Shown here in pieces: positions 1 through 13,200 of a stretch of 64,000 bases of DNA. The number at the start of each line of letters is the position of its first letter. Position 1 is the first letter of the stretch. The stretch is from Cacajao melanocephalus (Eukaryota; Chordata; Mammalia; Primates; Pitheciidae): NCBI GenBank assembly GCA_963573385.1, contig CAUYLG010071813.1:60321-124320 (forward strand), written 5' to 3'. The notes under the pieces were generated by a model, which had not been told where the DNA came from, made no database searches, and saw nothing but the letters and a program-made list of their open reading frames with translations. A program made the position numbers and the translations under genes.

Positions 1-59
1 AATAGAAAAAGAATAATAAAGAATAATGAAAAAAGGCAGGTAAACAACTAAGATTAAAA

Positions 60-455
60 ACGAATAAAGAGGTAAAAGGGGGTATAGAGAAAGTAGTTGA
101 AAATCAGAATAAAAAGAATATTCAATATATGTAATTGGAGTCCTTGAAGAAGAAACATGAAGCAATGAAACAGAACTAACATTTGAAACTATAATTCAAG
201 AAAATGTTTTAGAAATAGAGAAAAGTCAAATCTATATATTGGACACACGATATACCTCAGAAAAATTATTCTACATGATCAACTCTAAAACATAGTCTAG
301 AAAAACAAGCAGATCTTAAAGGCAATAAAAAAATTATCTGTGCTCCAGACAAAAAGAACAAGCAAGCAATAAGAAGAAAGTGAGGCTGACATATGACTTC
401 TCAAGACAAATGCACAAAGCATGGAAACAGCAGAGCAGTATTTTCGATATACACA
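60..455 (+). mobile_element. L1M fragment, ORF1-like region
   Basis: The sequence resembles the middle to C-terminal part of an old L1 ORF1: a stretch reading like the ITGIPEEE-type segment near 136-170, then an RNA-binding-domain-like stretch to about 400. The reading frame is destroyed by stops and indels. Both ends are vague. It is an ancient dead copy. Confidence 0.6.
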
Positions 456-513
456 AAGAGAGAGAGAGAAGGAAGGAAGGACGGAGGAGAGAGAGAGAAA
501 GAGAGAAAGAAGC
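454..513. repeat. GA-rich microsatellite tract
   Basis: Purine-only run of GAGA, GGAA and AAAG units, interrupted by one ACGG. It lies inside or at the end of the L1M fragment. Short open frames across it are composition artefacts. Confidence 0.9.
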
Positions 514-761
514 CAAGGATTGTATTTTATCACAAATATTTGCAATTAACTTTATTATTAAAACACTTCTACTAACCACTATAGTTCTATGAATCCAGGC
601 ATCACACCCACTATTCCAGTATGATCAGCTCATACATCTTTTGTGAAAAAATGTTCTACCTCTGAAATTAGGTCTATGTATATGACATATCTCAATGCCC
701 ATTCTAATGTCTAGTATTCTACCACAAAAAATAGGAAATATCTCTGACAAAAGAGTGAATT
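514..761. other. Unassigned stretch
   Basis: AT-rich sequence between the GA tract and the first LTR. It may be further decayed L1M, but I cannot align it to anything by eye. Confidence 0.4.
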
Positions 762-1126
762 ATAGAGGTTTGAATGTGTCCTCCAAAAATATGTGTAGGA
801 AACTTAATCCCAGCTGCAACAGTGTTGGGAAGAGGAACCTACTGAGAGGCAACTAGGCTATCAGGATTCTGCCACCATGAATGAATTGGTGCCATTATAC
901 ATGGATTCTGTATGACAGTACAAGCTCAGCTTCCTTTTCTCTCTCTCACTCACTCTCTCTTGCCCTTCTATCTTCCACCATCAAATGACATAGCAAGAAG
1001 ACCCTTTTTGGATGCCAGCCCCTCAATACTGGACTTCTCAGCTTCCAAACCATAAGCCAGTGAATTTTTATTACAAAAGACCTAGTCTCAGGTATTCTGT
1101 TATAGCAGCACAAACAGATTAAGACA
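762..1126 (+). mobile_element. MLT1-type MaLR LTR (solo)
   Basis: Shows the MaLR LTR order: a GGTTTGAATGTGTCCTCC-like start, an AACTTAATCCC segment, a CT-rich middle, a GACTTCTCAGCTTCCAAACC segment, then TTATAGCAGCAC and GATTAAGACA at the end. MaLR LTRs are ERVL-related. No internal retroviral sequence follows, so it is a solo LTR. It could equally be an MST subfamily member. Confidence 0.7.
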
Positions 1127-1625
1127 GCTTGTTAGAAGAAAAACTTCAGACCAATTAAATTTAACAGAGTTTATCTGAGCAAAGAACAATTCATTAATCA
1201 GGCAGCACTTCGCACCAGAGGGGCACAGAGACCTCAGGTCAGTGGCATGAACGGTAAACCTTTGTAAGCTGAACATGAAAGCAGAAAAATCACCTAATTG
1301 GCCACAGCTAAGCATTTGCCTTATTTGGACATGGTCTAATCAGTTGGCAGCCTGTGATTGGTGGAAGCATGGCTGTTTGTCATTGCCTGAAACCTGGCGA
1401 TTTGTTACAAAAAATATACTCTTGTGTTACATTTGGGTTTGTTTGCTAAGTTAGACTGTGGCTTGCTATGTAGAAACTCAAAGTACAGAGATAGCCTCAG
1501 GCTAATGATCTCCTGCTTATTTACTTTAACAAGCTAAGTGATCTTGAAGTATCATTGCTATGGAAATAGTTTTAACCTTCAGGTCCTTAGGGAATACTTT
1601 CTACTCACATACCCTTACTGCAAAA
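1127..1625. mobile_element. Probable ERV LTR-like repeat, family not named
   Basis: A segment at 1160-1240 (AGTTTATCTGAGCAAAGAAC, then a CAGGCAGCACT stretch) resembles a repeat I associate with ERV LTRs. I cannot name the family, orientation or exact limits. An ORF of 71 codons on the - strand inside it has no recognisable domain. Confidence 0.4.
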
Positions 1626-1909
1626 TATTCTAGGGAGGAAGCTCCATTCTACCAAATAATGACAGAGAACTCTTTGGCAAAGAATGAAAATGAGGATGTA
1701 ATATGTTTATTTGTATATCTAAATTGAAAAGTGAGGTCACTACGGTTGAGGACATGAATGGAAGAATAATGTGTAAACATTATGTGTTCTGAGAAAGTAG
1801 AAAGTATGTGACTAAAATAAATGTCAGGAAAAGGAAGTTTTAAAAATAAAATAAGATCATTAATGGATGTATAGGTAATAAATGAGATTTAAGGAATACC
1901 ATTTAAAAC
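1626..1909. other. Unassigned AT-rich stretch
   Basis: No repeat, gene or RNA recognised. Poly-purine and AATAAA-like words occur at the frequency expected from composition. Confidence 0.4.
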
Positions 1910-2478
1910 TGGTGTGAAAGGCTGAATAATGACTTACAAAGATGTCCATGCTTAAGTCCTGAGACTTCTGACAATGTCAAGTTACACAGAAAAGTGGGTG
2001 TTATAGATAAGGCTCATGCCACAAGCCTTAAAAAATGATTATCCTCAATGATTCAGATGGGACTAATGTAATCACCTGGGCTCTTAAAAGTGAAATAAGA
2101 GGGCACAGGGTCAGTCAGAGAGATGTGACAACGGAAGAGGAGATAGGAGAGATTTGAAACATAAGAGGGGCTCAATCGGCCACTGACCCTGAAGATGGTG
2201 GAAGGGAGCTACATGCCAAGCAATATGGGCAGCATCTGGAAGCTGGAATGGCCCTCAGCTGACAGCTTGCAAGGAAAAGGCAACCTCAATTCTATAACCA
2301 CAAGGAATGAATTCTGCCAGAAATCTGCATGAGCAAGGAAACAGATCGTCCCCTGGAGCCTCCAGAAAGGGTTGCATCCCTGATGAGACTGTGATCTTAG
2401 CCTGTAAGATAATAAATTTGTTTTAAGTCACTAAGTTTGTTGTCCTTTGTTTTAGCAGCAGTGGAAAACTAATAGAAC
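1910..2478 (+). mobile_element. MLT1-like MaLR LTR (long form)
   Basis: Begins with GGCTGAATAATGAC and AAAGATGTCCATGC. It continues through ATGTAATCACCTGGGCTCTTA, a GATGTGACAACGGAAG segment, CCCTGGAGCCTCCAGAAAGG and GTAAGATAATAAATTTGTTTTAAG, and ends near AAACTAATAGA. This is the order of a well-known old MaLR/MLT-type LTR. Subfamily is uncertain. No open frame. Confidence 0.65.
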
Positions 2479-2742
2479 TGACACACCAGAAAACAAACAA
2501 GAGAAAACTGTAAAAAGATACCAGTACCAAAGTAACCAAGTAAATTTAAATAAAAGCCTTCTTCACTACCAAAGCAAATTCTAAAAAGGAGCAAAGAAGA
2601 TACAGCACATAAACAAGCATAGTATATATCACGCAGCACACACAGGAATTATAACCTAAACTGAAATACATAACCCCAAACTGGAACCTAAGATAAAGAG
2701 ATGAGCCTACATATATCAGTCATTTAAATAAGATTTTCAGGC
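2479..2742. other. Unassigned A-rich stretch before the L1
   Basis: A-rich DNA with no clear repeat signature. It immediately precedes the L1 5' end at about 2743. Confidence 0.4.
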
Positions 2743-4158
2743 TCAAGGACCATCATGGCAGATGGGAGGCAGGACTACGTTGCAGCTCCAGACAGAGCAG
2801 TGTGCGGAGGCTTGCATTGTGAATTGAAGCTCGAGATCAACTGCAAGAACAAACAGCAATTCAAGAGGACGCACAGCTCCTGTGAAGGAAGCAGACTGCT
2901 CCTGCATGGCCCAGGAGACACCCCAAATACTTTGAGTCTCCCAACTACAGAAGTGGGAAAGGAGATCCTCCTCTCCCGAACACATACATACCCTGGAGAA
3001 AGTGAAGGTCTGTTTGCAGGAGAAGTTTCTGACCTTACCTGGAGCTGACTCAATTTAGAGAGCTGAGAAAAATACAAGGGTTGAGGAAGCAGCAGGAAGG
3101 CACTGGGAGCTCACTGGGTCCCCAAGCAGCCCATTCCTGCCTGGCACCACAGGAATCCATAGGGTGGGTGGCCAGAGGAGCAGGGGTTAAAACTCCACAG
3201 GGAGAAAGAAATCTCTAGGTGAACTTTGTAACAATTTGAACTGGGCAAGAAGCCTCCTGGCCAGAACTCAGGGTAGGGCACAAATCTGGTGGAGAACCGA
3301 GCCCTTTTCTTTCACAGCTGGAAGCTAGGTAGCCTGGGGCGAGATTTCAAGCCCATCTTGCCCACCACCTGGAAACAGACTCGGGGATGGTGATGGGGGC
3401 ACAGTGGGAGTGACACCAGCCCTTCAGTGTATGTGAGAGCTGGATGAGGCCTGTGACTGCTGGCTTTCCCCCACTTCCTTAACAACGTTCATGACTCAGC
3501 AGAGACAGCCATAATACTCCCAGGTACACAACTCCAGTGAACTGGGAATCCCACCCCCATCCTCCACAGCAGCCACAGCAAGATCCTCCTAAGGAGAGTC
3601 TGAGCTCAGACATGCCTATCCCTGACCCCACCTGATGGTCCTTCCCTACCCACCCGGGTAGCTGAAGACTAAGGACATACAATCTTGGGAGTTCTAGAGC
3701 CCCACCCACCACCAGTTTCTCTCCATACTACAACAGCTGACACTCTCTGGAAAGCACCACCTCCCAGCAGGAGGCCAACCAGCACAAAAATAGAGCACCA
3801 CCAAAGCTAAGAACCCTCAGGGAGGCCATTGCACCACCCTTGCCACCTCCACTGGAACAGGCACTGGTATCCATGACTGAGAAACCCATAGAGGGTTCAC
3901 ATCACAGGACTCTGCGCAGACAACCCCCAGTACCAGCCCAGAGCTGGGTAGACCCACTGGGTGGCTAGACACAGAAGAGAACAATAATCACAGCAGTTAG
4001 GCTCACAGGAAGCCACAACCATAGGAAAAGGGGAGAGTACTACATCAGGGAAACACTCTGTGGGACAAAAGGATCTGAGCAACAGCCTTCAGCCCTAGAC
4101 CTTTCCTCTGACAGAGCCTACCCAAATGAGAAGGAACTAGAAAACTAACTCTGGTAAT
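2743..4158 (+). promoter_or_regulatory. L1 5' UTR (ancestral internal promoter region)
   Basis: GC-richer than its surroundings. It carries the L1 5' UTR order: GGCAGATGGGAGGCAGGACTA near the start, GACTGCTCCTGCATGGCCCAGG at about 2895, and ACACATACATACCCTGGA at about 2980. In L1 this region holds a Pol II promoter. Whether any activity remains cannot be judged. Open frames of 60-100 codons on both strands are not conserved proteins. Confidence 0.75.
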
Positions 4159-5080
4159 ATGATAAAACAAGGCTCTTTAACACCTCCCAAAAATCACACT
4201 AATTCACCAGCAATAGACTCAAAGCAAGAAGAAATTCCTGATCTACCTGAAAAAGAATTCAGGAGGTTAGTTACTAAGCTAATCAGGGAGGCACCAGAGA
4301 AAGGCAAAGACCAGTGCAAGGAAATCCAAAAAAACAATATAAGAAGTGAAGGGAGAGATATTCAAGAAAATAAATAGCTTAAAGAAAAAACAGTCAAAAA
4401 TTCAGGAAACTTTGGACACACTTTTAGAAATGCAAAATGCTCTGGAAAGTCTCAGCAATAGATTTGAACAAGTAGAAGAATGAAATTCAGAGCTGAAAGA
4501 CAAGATCTTTGAATTAACCCATTCCAACAAAAACAAAGAGAAAAGAATAAGAAACTATGAACAAGGCCTCCAAGAAATCTGGGATTATGTTAAATGACCG
4601 AACCTAAGAATAATTGGTATTCCTGAGGAAGAAGAGAATTCTAAAAGCTTGGAAAACATACTTGGGGAAATAATAAAGGAAAATTTCCCAAGCCTTGCTA
4701 GAGACCTAGACATCCAAATTCAAGAAGCACAAAGAACACCTGGGAAATTTATTGCAAAAAGATCATTGCCTAGACACATTGTCATCAGGTTATCCAAAGT
4801 TAAGATGAAGGAAAAAAACTTAAGAGCTGTGAGGCAGAAGCACCAGGTAACCTATAAAGGAAAACCTATCAGATTAACAGCAGATTTCTCAGCAGAAACC
4901 CTACAAGCTAGAAGGAATTGGGGCCCTATCTTCAGCTTCCTCAAACAAAACAATCATCCGCCAAGAATTTTGTATCCAGTGAAACTAAACATCATATATG
5001 AAGGAAAGATACAGTCTTTTTCAGACAAACAAAGGCTGAGAGAATTCCCATTACCAAACCACCGCTATAAGAACTGCTAA
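4159..5080 (+). pseudogene. L1 ORF1 (nucleic-acid chaperone), broken
   Basis: ORF1p normally has a coiled coil, an RRM and a C-terminal domain and coats L1 RNA. Here an N-terminal frame (4159-4377, ending EGRDIQENK) is followed by a frameshift into the coiled-coil region (LLEMQNALESLSNRFEQVEE, then a stop). A stop also falls after GLQEIWDYVK. The last 143 codons (4649-5080) stay open and contain RRM/CTD hallmarks such as RHIVIRLSKVKMKEK, YKGKPIRLTADFSAETLQAR and FSDKQRLREF. Length and order match the family. It cannot make full-length ORF1p. Confidence 0.9.
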
Positions 5081-5260
5081 AAGGAGCTCTAAATCCTAAA
5101 AAAGAAAAATATCTTGGAAACACATTAAAACAGAACCTCTTTAAAGCATAGATCACACAGGATCTATAAAACAAAAATGCAAGTTAAAAAGAAAAAAAAA
5201 AACAAACAAAACCCAAAGTACACGGGCAACAAAGAGCATGATGAATGCAATAGTACCTCA

Positions 5261-5668
<408 letters not shown>

Positions 5669-5845
5669 CTATCTGCTGCCTTTAGGAGACTCACCTAACA
5701 CACAAAGACTCACATAAAGTAAAGGGGTGGAAAAAGTCATTTCATGAAAATGGACACCAAAAACAAGCAGGGATAGTACTTTTATACCACACAAAACAAA
5801 CTTTAAAGCAACAGCAGTTAAGAGAGACAAAGAGGGACATTACAC

Positions 5846-7297
5846 AATAACCCTATTCCACAAGACAGAGAAAGAAGGAACCCTCCCTAATCCATTCTAT
5901 GAAGCCAGCATGACCCTAATACCAAAACCAGAGAAGAACATAACATAAATAGAAAACTACAGACCCATATCCTTGATGAACATAGATGCTAAAATCCTTA
6001 AAAAAATACTAGCTAACCAAATCCAGCATATCAAAAAGATAATCTACCATGATCAAGTAGTTTTTATACCAGGGATGCAGGGATTGTTTAACATATGCAA
6101 GTCATTAAATGTGATACACCACATAAACAGAATTAAAAACAAAAATCACATGATAGTCTCAATAGATGCGGAAAAAGCATTTGACAAAATACAGCATCCC
6201 TGTATGATTAAAACTCTCAGCAAAGTCAGGATACAAGGGACATACCATAATGTAATAAAAGCCATCTATGACAAACCCACAGCAAACATAAAACTGGATG
6301 GGGAAAAGTTCAAAACATTCTCTTGGCGAACTGGAACACGAGAAGGATGCCCATTCTCACCACTCTTCTTCAATATGGTACTGGAAGTCCTAGCCAGAGC
6401 AATCAGACAAGAGAAAGAAATAAAGGGCATTTAAATTGGTAAAGAGAAAGCCAAACTGTCACTGTTTGCTGATGATATGATCGTTTACCTTGAAAACCCT
6501 AAAGACTCCTCCAGAAAAGTCCTAGAACTGATAAAAGAATTCAGCAAAGTTTCTGGATACAAGATTCATGTACACAAATCAGTAGCTCTTCTATACACCA
6601 ACAGCAACCAAGCAGAGAATCAAATTAAGAACTCAACCCCTTTTACAATAGCTGCAAAAAAACAAAATGCTTAGGAATATACCTAACCAAGGAGTCAAAA
6701 GATCTCTACAAGGAAAACTACAAAACACTGCTGAAAGAAATCATAGATGACACAAAAAAATGGAAACATATCTCATGCTCATGAATGGGTAGAATCAATA
6801 TTTGAAAATGACCAAAAGCAATCTACAAATTCAGTGCAATTCCTATCAAAATACCACCATCATTCTTTACAGAATTAGAAAAAACAACTCTAAAATTCCT
6901 AAGAAACCCAAAAAAAGCCCACATAGCCAAAGCAAGACTAAGCAAAAAGAAAAAATCTGAAGGCATCACAATACCTGATTTTAAACTATACTAAGAGGCC
7001 ATAGGCACCAAAACAGCATGGTACTGGTATAAAAACAGGCACATAGACCAATCGGACAGAATAGAGAACCTAGAAATAAACCCAAATACTTACATCCAAC
7101 TGATCTTCGACAAAGCAAACAAAAACATAAAGTGGGGAAAGGACACCCTTTTCAACAAATGATGCTGGGATAATTGGCTAGCCACACATAGGAGGATGAA
7201 ACTGGATCCTGAACTCTCACCTTATACAAAAATCAACTCAAGATGGGATTAAGGACTTAAACTTAAGACCTCATTCTATAAAAATTCTAGAAGATAA
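5846..7297 (+). pseudogene. L1 ORF2 reverse transcriptase region, broken
   Basis: Encodes RT-domain sequence. The frame 5973-6434 contains [48 protein letters not shown] and [15 protein letters not shown] stop at 6432 (a CAA to TAA type change) separates it from [15 protein letters not shown], so the catalytic ADD is still present at about 6466-6478. A frameshift near 6660 and more stops follow. From 6660 to 7297 the family order continues ([30 protein letters not shown]). The region stops in the middle of the ORF2 C-terminal half. Confidence 0.9.
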
Positions 7298-10285
7298 CAT
7301 TGGTTTGCAGTTTGGTTTTCTTGGGATATTTTGATTTTAGTATCAGTATAATGCTAGCTTCTAAAATAAGCTGGAAAATGTCCTTTCTTGTCTAGTTTTT
7401 TGGAAGGCTTTGTGAAGAATTGGTGTTAATTATTTTTTAAAGATTTGCTAGAATTCACTGGCAAAACCATCTAGGCCTAGGCTTTTCCTTGCAGGCAGGT
7501 TTGTGGTTATTAACTCGATTTCTTCACTTGTTATAATTTGTTATAGGTGTATTCAAGTTTTCTGTTTCTTTCTGAGTCATTTTCTATAGTTTGTGTCTTT
7601 CTAAGAATTTGTACATTTTATCTAATTACTTAAATTTTTGGCAGACAATTGTTTATATCATTCCCATTATAATATTTTTCATTTCTGTTAGATCTGTAGT
7701 GGTGTCTTTTGTTTCATTCCTGATTCTAGTAATTTGACTCTTCTTTTTTCCTTGATTAATCTAGCTAAAGATTTTTCAGTTTTTTGATCATTTAAAAGAT
7801 ATGAATGATAAATTATTTTTGTATTGAAAATCATTTATTTTCTGTATTGCTTTTCTATTCTATATTTTACTAATTTCCACTGTAACCACTATTATTCTCT
7901 TTATTCTGTTTACTTTAAATTTAGTTTGCTGTGATTTTTTCCAGTGTCTTCATGTGGAAGATAAGGTTGTTAATATGAGTTCTTTCTTCATTTTTAATAT
8001 AGGCATTTACAACTATAATTAACCTCTAAGCACTAATTTTTTCTAGCTGCATCTCAAATGTTATGGTATGTTGTGTCTTCAAATTCATTCATCTCAAATG
8101 ATTTTCTAATTCCTCTTTTTTGATAATTCTTTATTGATCTACTTGTTATTTACAAATGTGTTTCCCTAATTTCTTTCTACTATTGATTTCTAATTTCATT
8201 CAATTGTGGTTGGAGAACATATTTTGTATTAATTCTATTCCTTTATACTTATCGAAGCTTGTTTTATGCCTTACCATTTTCTTTACTAGATAACGCTCCA
8301 TGTATGCTTGACAAGAATCCATATTCTGATGTCGTTGAGGATGGAGTGTTTCATACATGTCTGTTAGGTCTAGTGGTTTATAGTGTTGTTCAGGTCTTTT
8401 ATTTCCTTTTTGCTTTTCTGCCTACTTGTTCTATCTATTGTTGAAAGTAACATATTAAAGTTTCCAACTGTATTGTGAAAATTATCTGTTTCTCTCTTTA
8501 CTTCTCTGGTGTTGAGCGTTCTGTTGTTAGGTGCATAAATATACATGTAAACGTAATTGTTTTATCTTTCTAATGTATCCTTTATCATTACAAGTGTTTC
8601 TCTTTAAAATATTTTTGTTTTAAAGTTTATTTTGAAAATATATTTTCTCTGATATTGCTTTAGCCACTTCAGCTTTCTTTTTGGTTGCTGTTTGTATGTT
8701 ATATATATTTTTCTTCCCTTTACTACCAATCTATGTGTATCTTTTGAATCCAAAGTTTATATCCTAGAGATGGTATATAATTAAACCTTGTTTTCCAATC
8801 TAGTTTGACATTCTCTGACTTTTTAAAATTATGTAATTCATTTACACTTAATGCTATTGTTAAGTTGGGTTTATTTCTGCCATTTTACTTTTTGTTTTCT
8901 CTATGTCTCACGTTTTTCTTTTTGTTCTTCTATGTCTTCTCTACTGCTTTTTTTATTACACTAAGTAAATATTTTGTCATGTAGCATTTAGTTGCTTCAA
9001 GTATCCTTTAGCTTTTTTTTAGTTATTTCTTTAGTAATTGTTTTAGAGTTTACTATATACATTTTAACTTGAAAGAAACTACTTCAGATTTATACTTAAT
9101 CTCATTGAAATACAGTGATGTTGCTCCAACTTTTTGCTGCGTATGGGTCACACTTTCCTGCTTTTTCATATCTTATATATTTTTTTTAATGGTACTTTTT
9201 TTAGTCCATATGGCAGCAACTCTGAATGCTAAACCCTATCACACCTTTTCCAATGCGCCAGGATTTTTGTTTATTTGTTTAATAATTTGAATGGACTATT
9301 TTAGTTAGGTGTATTTCCCCCACAGTATGAAATTGCTGATGTCCTTACTCAGAGGGTACAGCCTTCGGGAAAAACAGTTATCCTGTGATAACAGCAGTTT
9401 GACTATTTCTTTCCCCATTAGGCTGTCTGTCTCTGTTGGTATCACAGCCAGCTGTTAGCTCCACTGATTGCCAGCTGATTATTCTATCCGTTTTGATGAT
9501 GCCATGGGGCATAAATTGCTCCACCCTCTGATTAATTAAATTTAGGCATCTTCACAAGAGCAGTTTTTCAGGCCAGTCTTTGAGATTTTTTTCTAATCAC
9601 AGGAATGCTCATTCTCTCCAATAAACTAGCTAGCCTACAGTTTAGCTTGTTGCTCTCATTGAGCTACAAGTTTCTTCTTAATTGCCTGTTACCAAAATTT
9701 CTATTGCTTTCAAAAGCGCCCTTTGACTTTAACTTTCCAACACTTTATTCTAAATTAAAACTATTCTTTTGAGGAGAGCTTTGCAGCTTTCTCTTCTTAT
9801 GGTCTGTCCACTCTCCTGGGAAAATCTCTGAGCCCCTGCTCTGGAGAAAGGAGCAGGAATGGTGGCCTGCTTCTCTCTGAGCAACACTGGAATTTATGAG
9901 TTGAGTACTGGGTGGGGGCAGTAGTCTCTGATCATTTCATCTTGCCCATTTTAGTGTGGAAATTCTGCCCCATGAGCAAGCTAGGGTGAGTATAATCAGA
10001 GCCCCCATAGTCTCCATGTTTTGTTCTTGGAATAGAGCTTCTACCCATGAGTGAGAATTGCGTGGAGGAAGAGACCTCCAAACTCTTGGCTGCACAAGTC
10101 TGGATTTTCACCTCCACAGCAAAGATCTAAAGGGATCACAAGGTGGCAACCTTCTCCTTCCAGGGAGGTGCCATAACCCTCGACTTGGAAAAAAAGAAAG
10201 CCTTCTTGACCTCAACTATACAGAGTGGAGCTTCTATCAGAAGAAGATTCTCACGGCATCATCCCAAAAGTTGTCCTGTATTGCT
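7298..10285 (-). mobile_element. L1M fragment, RT to 5' UTR, antisense
   Basis: Old L1 read on the - strand. At 7298-7800 the complement encodes an RT/linker-like region. At 8040-8470 are the TTGTGGTTGGAGAACAT and TATTGAAGTTTCCAACTGT-type segments typical of antisense L1 endonuclease. 8600-9300 resembles the start of ORF2 and inter-ORF DNA. 9300-10285 is GC-richer and resembles an L1M 5' UTR. All frames are decayed. The left end abuts the + strand L1 with no tail. Confidence 0.75.
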
Positions 10286-13200
10286 TCTTGAGAGAAATCT
10301 GGTGATTACATCTTTCAAGGAATTTATTCATTTCATCTAAACTGAAGTTATTGATATAAGGTTGTTCATAATATTCTTTCATTATCCACTTAATATTTGT
10401 AGGTATTGTGATATCACCAGTCTAATTTTTGATATTGGCAGTTTGCGTGTTCTCTCCTTTTCTTATAGTCTCTCTAGAGAATTATCAATTGTATTCATTT
10501 TTCTCAAAGAAACATCTTTTGGTTTTAATTATTTTATATAATGTTTAACTGTTTTCTATATTATTTAGATTTGCTCTGACATTAATTATTACCTTTTTTG
10601 CTCACTTTGGGTTTTTTCTCTTTTTTTCCCAGTTTTTAAGTTGGAGCAGTGATCACTGATTTGACAATTTTATTCTCTTATAGTTTCCTATATAATATAC
10701 TGTATAGTTGGCTATGTTATATTTATAATACAGTTATTATACAACAAACTGCATCCTAAATACTGCTTTAGTAACATCCCACACACTTTTATATGCTGTG
10801 TTTTTAATTAGCTAAAAACACTTTCGAATTTTTCTTTCAATTTCCTTTCAATCCTAGAGCTATTTAAAAGTCTGTTATTTTCCAAATATTTTAAAATAGT
10901 TACAAAGGTCTTTTTATTATTGATTTTTTATTTAATTCATTCTAGTTGAGGGAACACACTTCATATAATTTGAATTCTTTAAAATTTATTTACTCTTGTC
11001 ATATGGCCCTGAATATATGTTAACTTGGTAAATGTTTTGTGTACATGTGAAATATGTGTTTTTGTTGTTGTTGCTGGGTAGAGTATCCTATAAATTTCGA
11101 GTTGGTTGGTGGTGTTGTTTTAAGTCTTCTATATGCTTACTGATTTTCTGTATATCTGTTCTATCAATCCTTGAAGGAGAGTTATAGAAATCTCCAACTA
11201 TAATTGTGGATTTGTCTATTTTTCCTTATAGCTCTATCAGAATTTGGTTCATGTATTTTGAAGCTTTATTATTAGGTGTATAAATGTTTAGGACTGTTAT
11301 ACCTTTTTAATAAATTGAACACTTTATCATTATGAAATAACCTTCTTTATCCTCAATAATATTATTTTCTTTGAAATCTACTGTATCTGATTTTACTATA
11401 GTCATTTCAACTTTCTTCTGTTTAGTGTTAGCTTGGTGTGTCTTTTCCATTCTTTCACTTTTAACCTCTTTGTGTCTTTATATTTAAAATATATTTCTTT
11501 TTCAAAGTACTTTAATTCATTCTGACAATCTCTGCCACTTAATTAAACTGTCTGAACCATTTACACTTAATGTAAGTACTGATATGGGTAAGTTTAATGC
11601 TATTATCTTCCCGTGTGGTTTTTATTTGGCCCATCTACTCTTTGTTCCTCTTTCCTACCTTTTGGTCTCTTTTTGGATTAATAATATATTTTAACTTGGA
11701 TTAATCAAATATCTCAACTCCCTTTTTGGCATATAATCTATGTTTGTTTATTTTGTTATCTTACTCTTTGTTTCATGATTTATAGCATACATCTTTAACT
11801 TAATACAATCCACATTAAAGCAGTATTATACCACTTTACATATAATAAAATGACCTTATAATAATATGCTTTCATTTTTCCTTCTGATTTTTACACTATT
11901 TTGTCATACATTTTACTTATACGTATACTGTATACCTCAAAATATGGTGTTATTTTTATTTATAAAGTTGATAATCTTTTAACAATGTTTAAATGGTAGC
12001 AAAGTTATGTATAATCACCAATGTAGTCAGTATTTCTACTTCCTGCGATTCTTTTATGTATACTCAGGTTTTCATCTCCTATCATTTTTCTTCTGCCTGA
12101 AATAATTTACCATTTCTGGTAGAGCTGATGACGATTTTTTTTTTTAATCTGAAAATGTCTTCATTTTCTCTTCATTTTTTAAAGTTTTTTTTTCTGGGTA
12201 GAGAATTCTAAATTGACAGTTTTTTCATTCAATATTTTCAAGATGTTACTTCACTGTCTTGCCGAAATTATTCCTGACAAGAAATCTTACACATTTATCT
12301 TTGTTCTCTTATTCATAATTTATACTTTGCCTCCTTGTAAGCTTTCTTATCACTGGTTTTAAGAACTTTGATTATGGCATACCTTACCGTAGTTTTATTT
12401 GTTTCTTTTATTTGGAATTTGTTTAGATTCTTGAAGCTATGGGTTTATAGTTGTCATCAAACTTGGAAAACATTCAGTCATAATTTCTTCAAATATTTTG
12501 TTCTGTTCCCTTATCTCTCTTGCCTTTTGGAGACTTAATTGCATATATATGCTGTTTAATGATGTCTCACAACTTACTGATGCTCTTTTCATTGAAACAT
12601 TTTTTTCTATGCTTTATCTTGATAGTTTCTGATGCTTTGTCTTCAAGTTTAATAATACTTTTCTGCAACGTCTAATCTGCCATTAATCACATCCCTGCAT
12701 TTTTCATCTTACATAGTTTAGTTTTCATCTTAGAGGTTTCATTTCGATTGTTAAAATAACTTACATTTCTCTATTTAACATTGTTACCATGCAGAGTTCA
12801 ATTATAATAACTATTTTAATGTCCTTGTCTGCTGAGTCTCCATATCTGTGTTAGTTTTAGGTTGATTTTCATTGACTATTTCTCTTCTCATAATAGGTCA
12901 TATTTCCCTGCTTCTTTGTATATCTAGCAATCTTTAATTGGATATCAGATATTGTTAATTTTGCCTTGCTGGATGGCAGATTTTTTTTTATTTCTATATT
13001 CTCAAGCTTTGTTCTGGTATGTAATTAAGAATTTTGGAAACAGTTTGATCCTTTTGGATCTTGCTATGAAGATTTGCTAGACAGGACCAAAGAAACATTT
13101 TAGCTATACTAATCATTATTTCCCACTACTGAGTCAAAACCCTTGTGGCTACTCTATTCAATGATCCATTAATTACAAAGTTTCCCACTCTGACTGTTGT

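Noticed and set aside
5973..6674. Functional reverse transcriptase
   Set aside because: RT motifs including FADD are present, but a stop at 6432, a frameshift near 6660, a missing endonuclease and the truncated 3' end make it a pseudogene.
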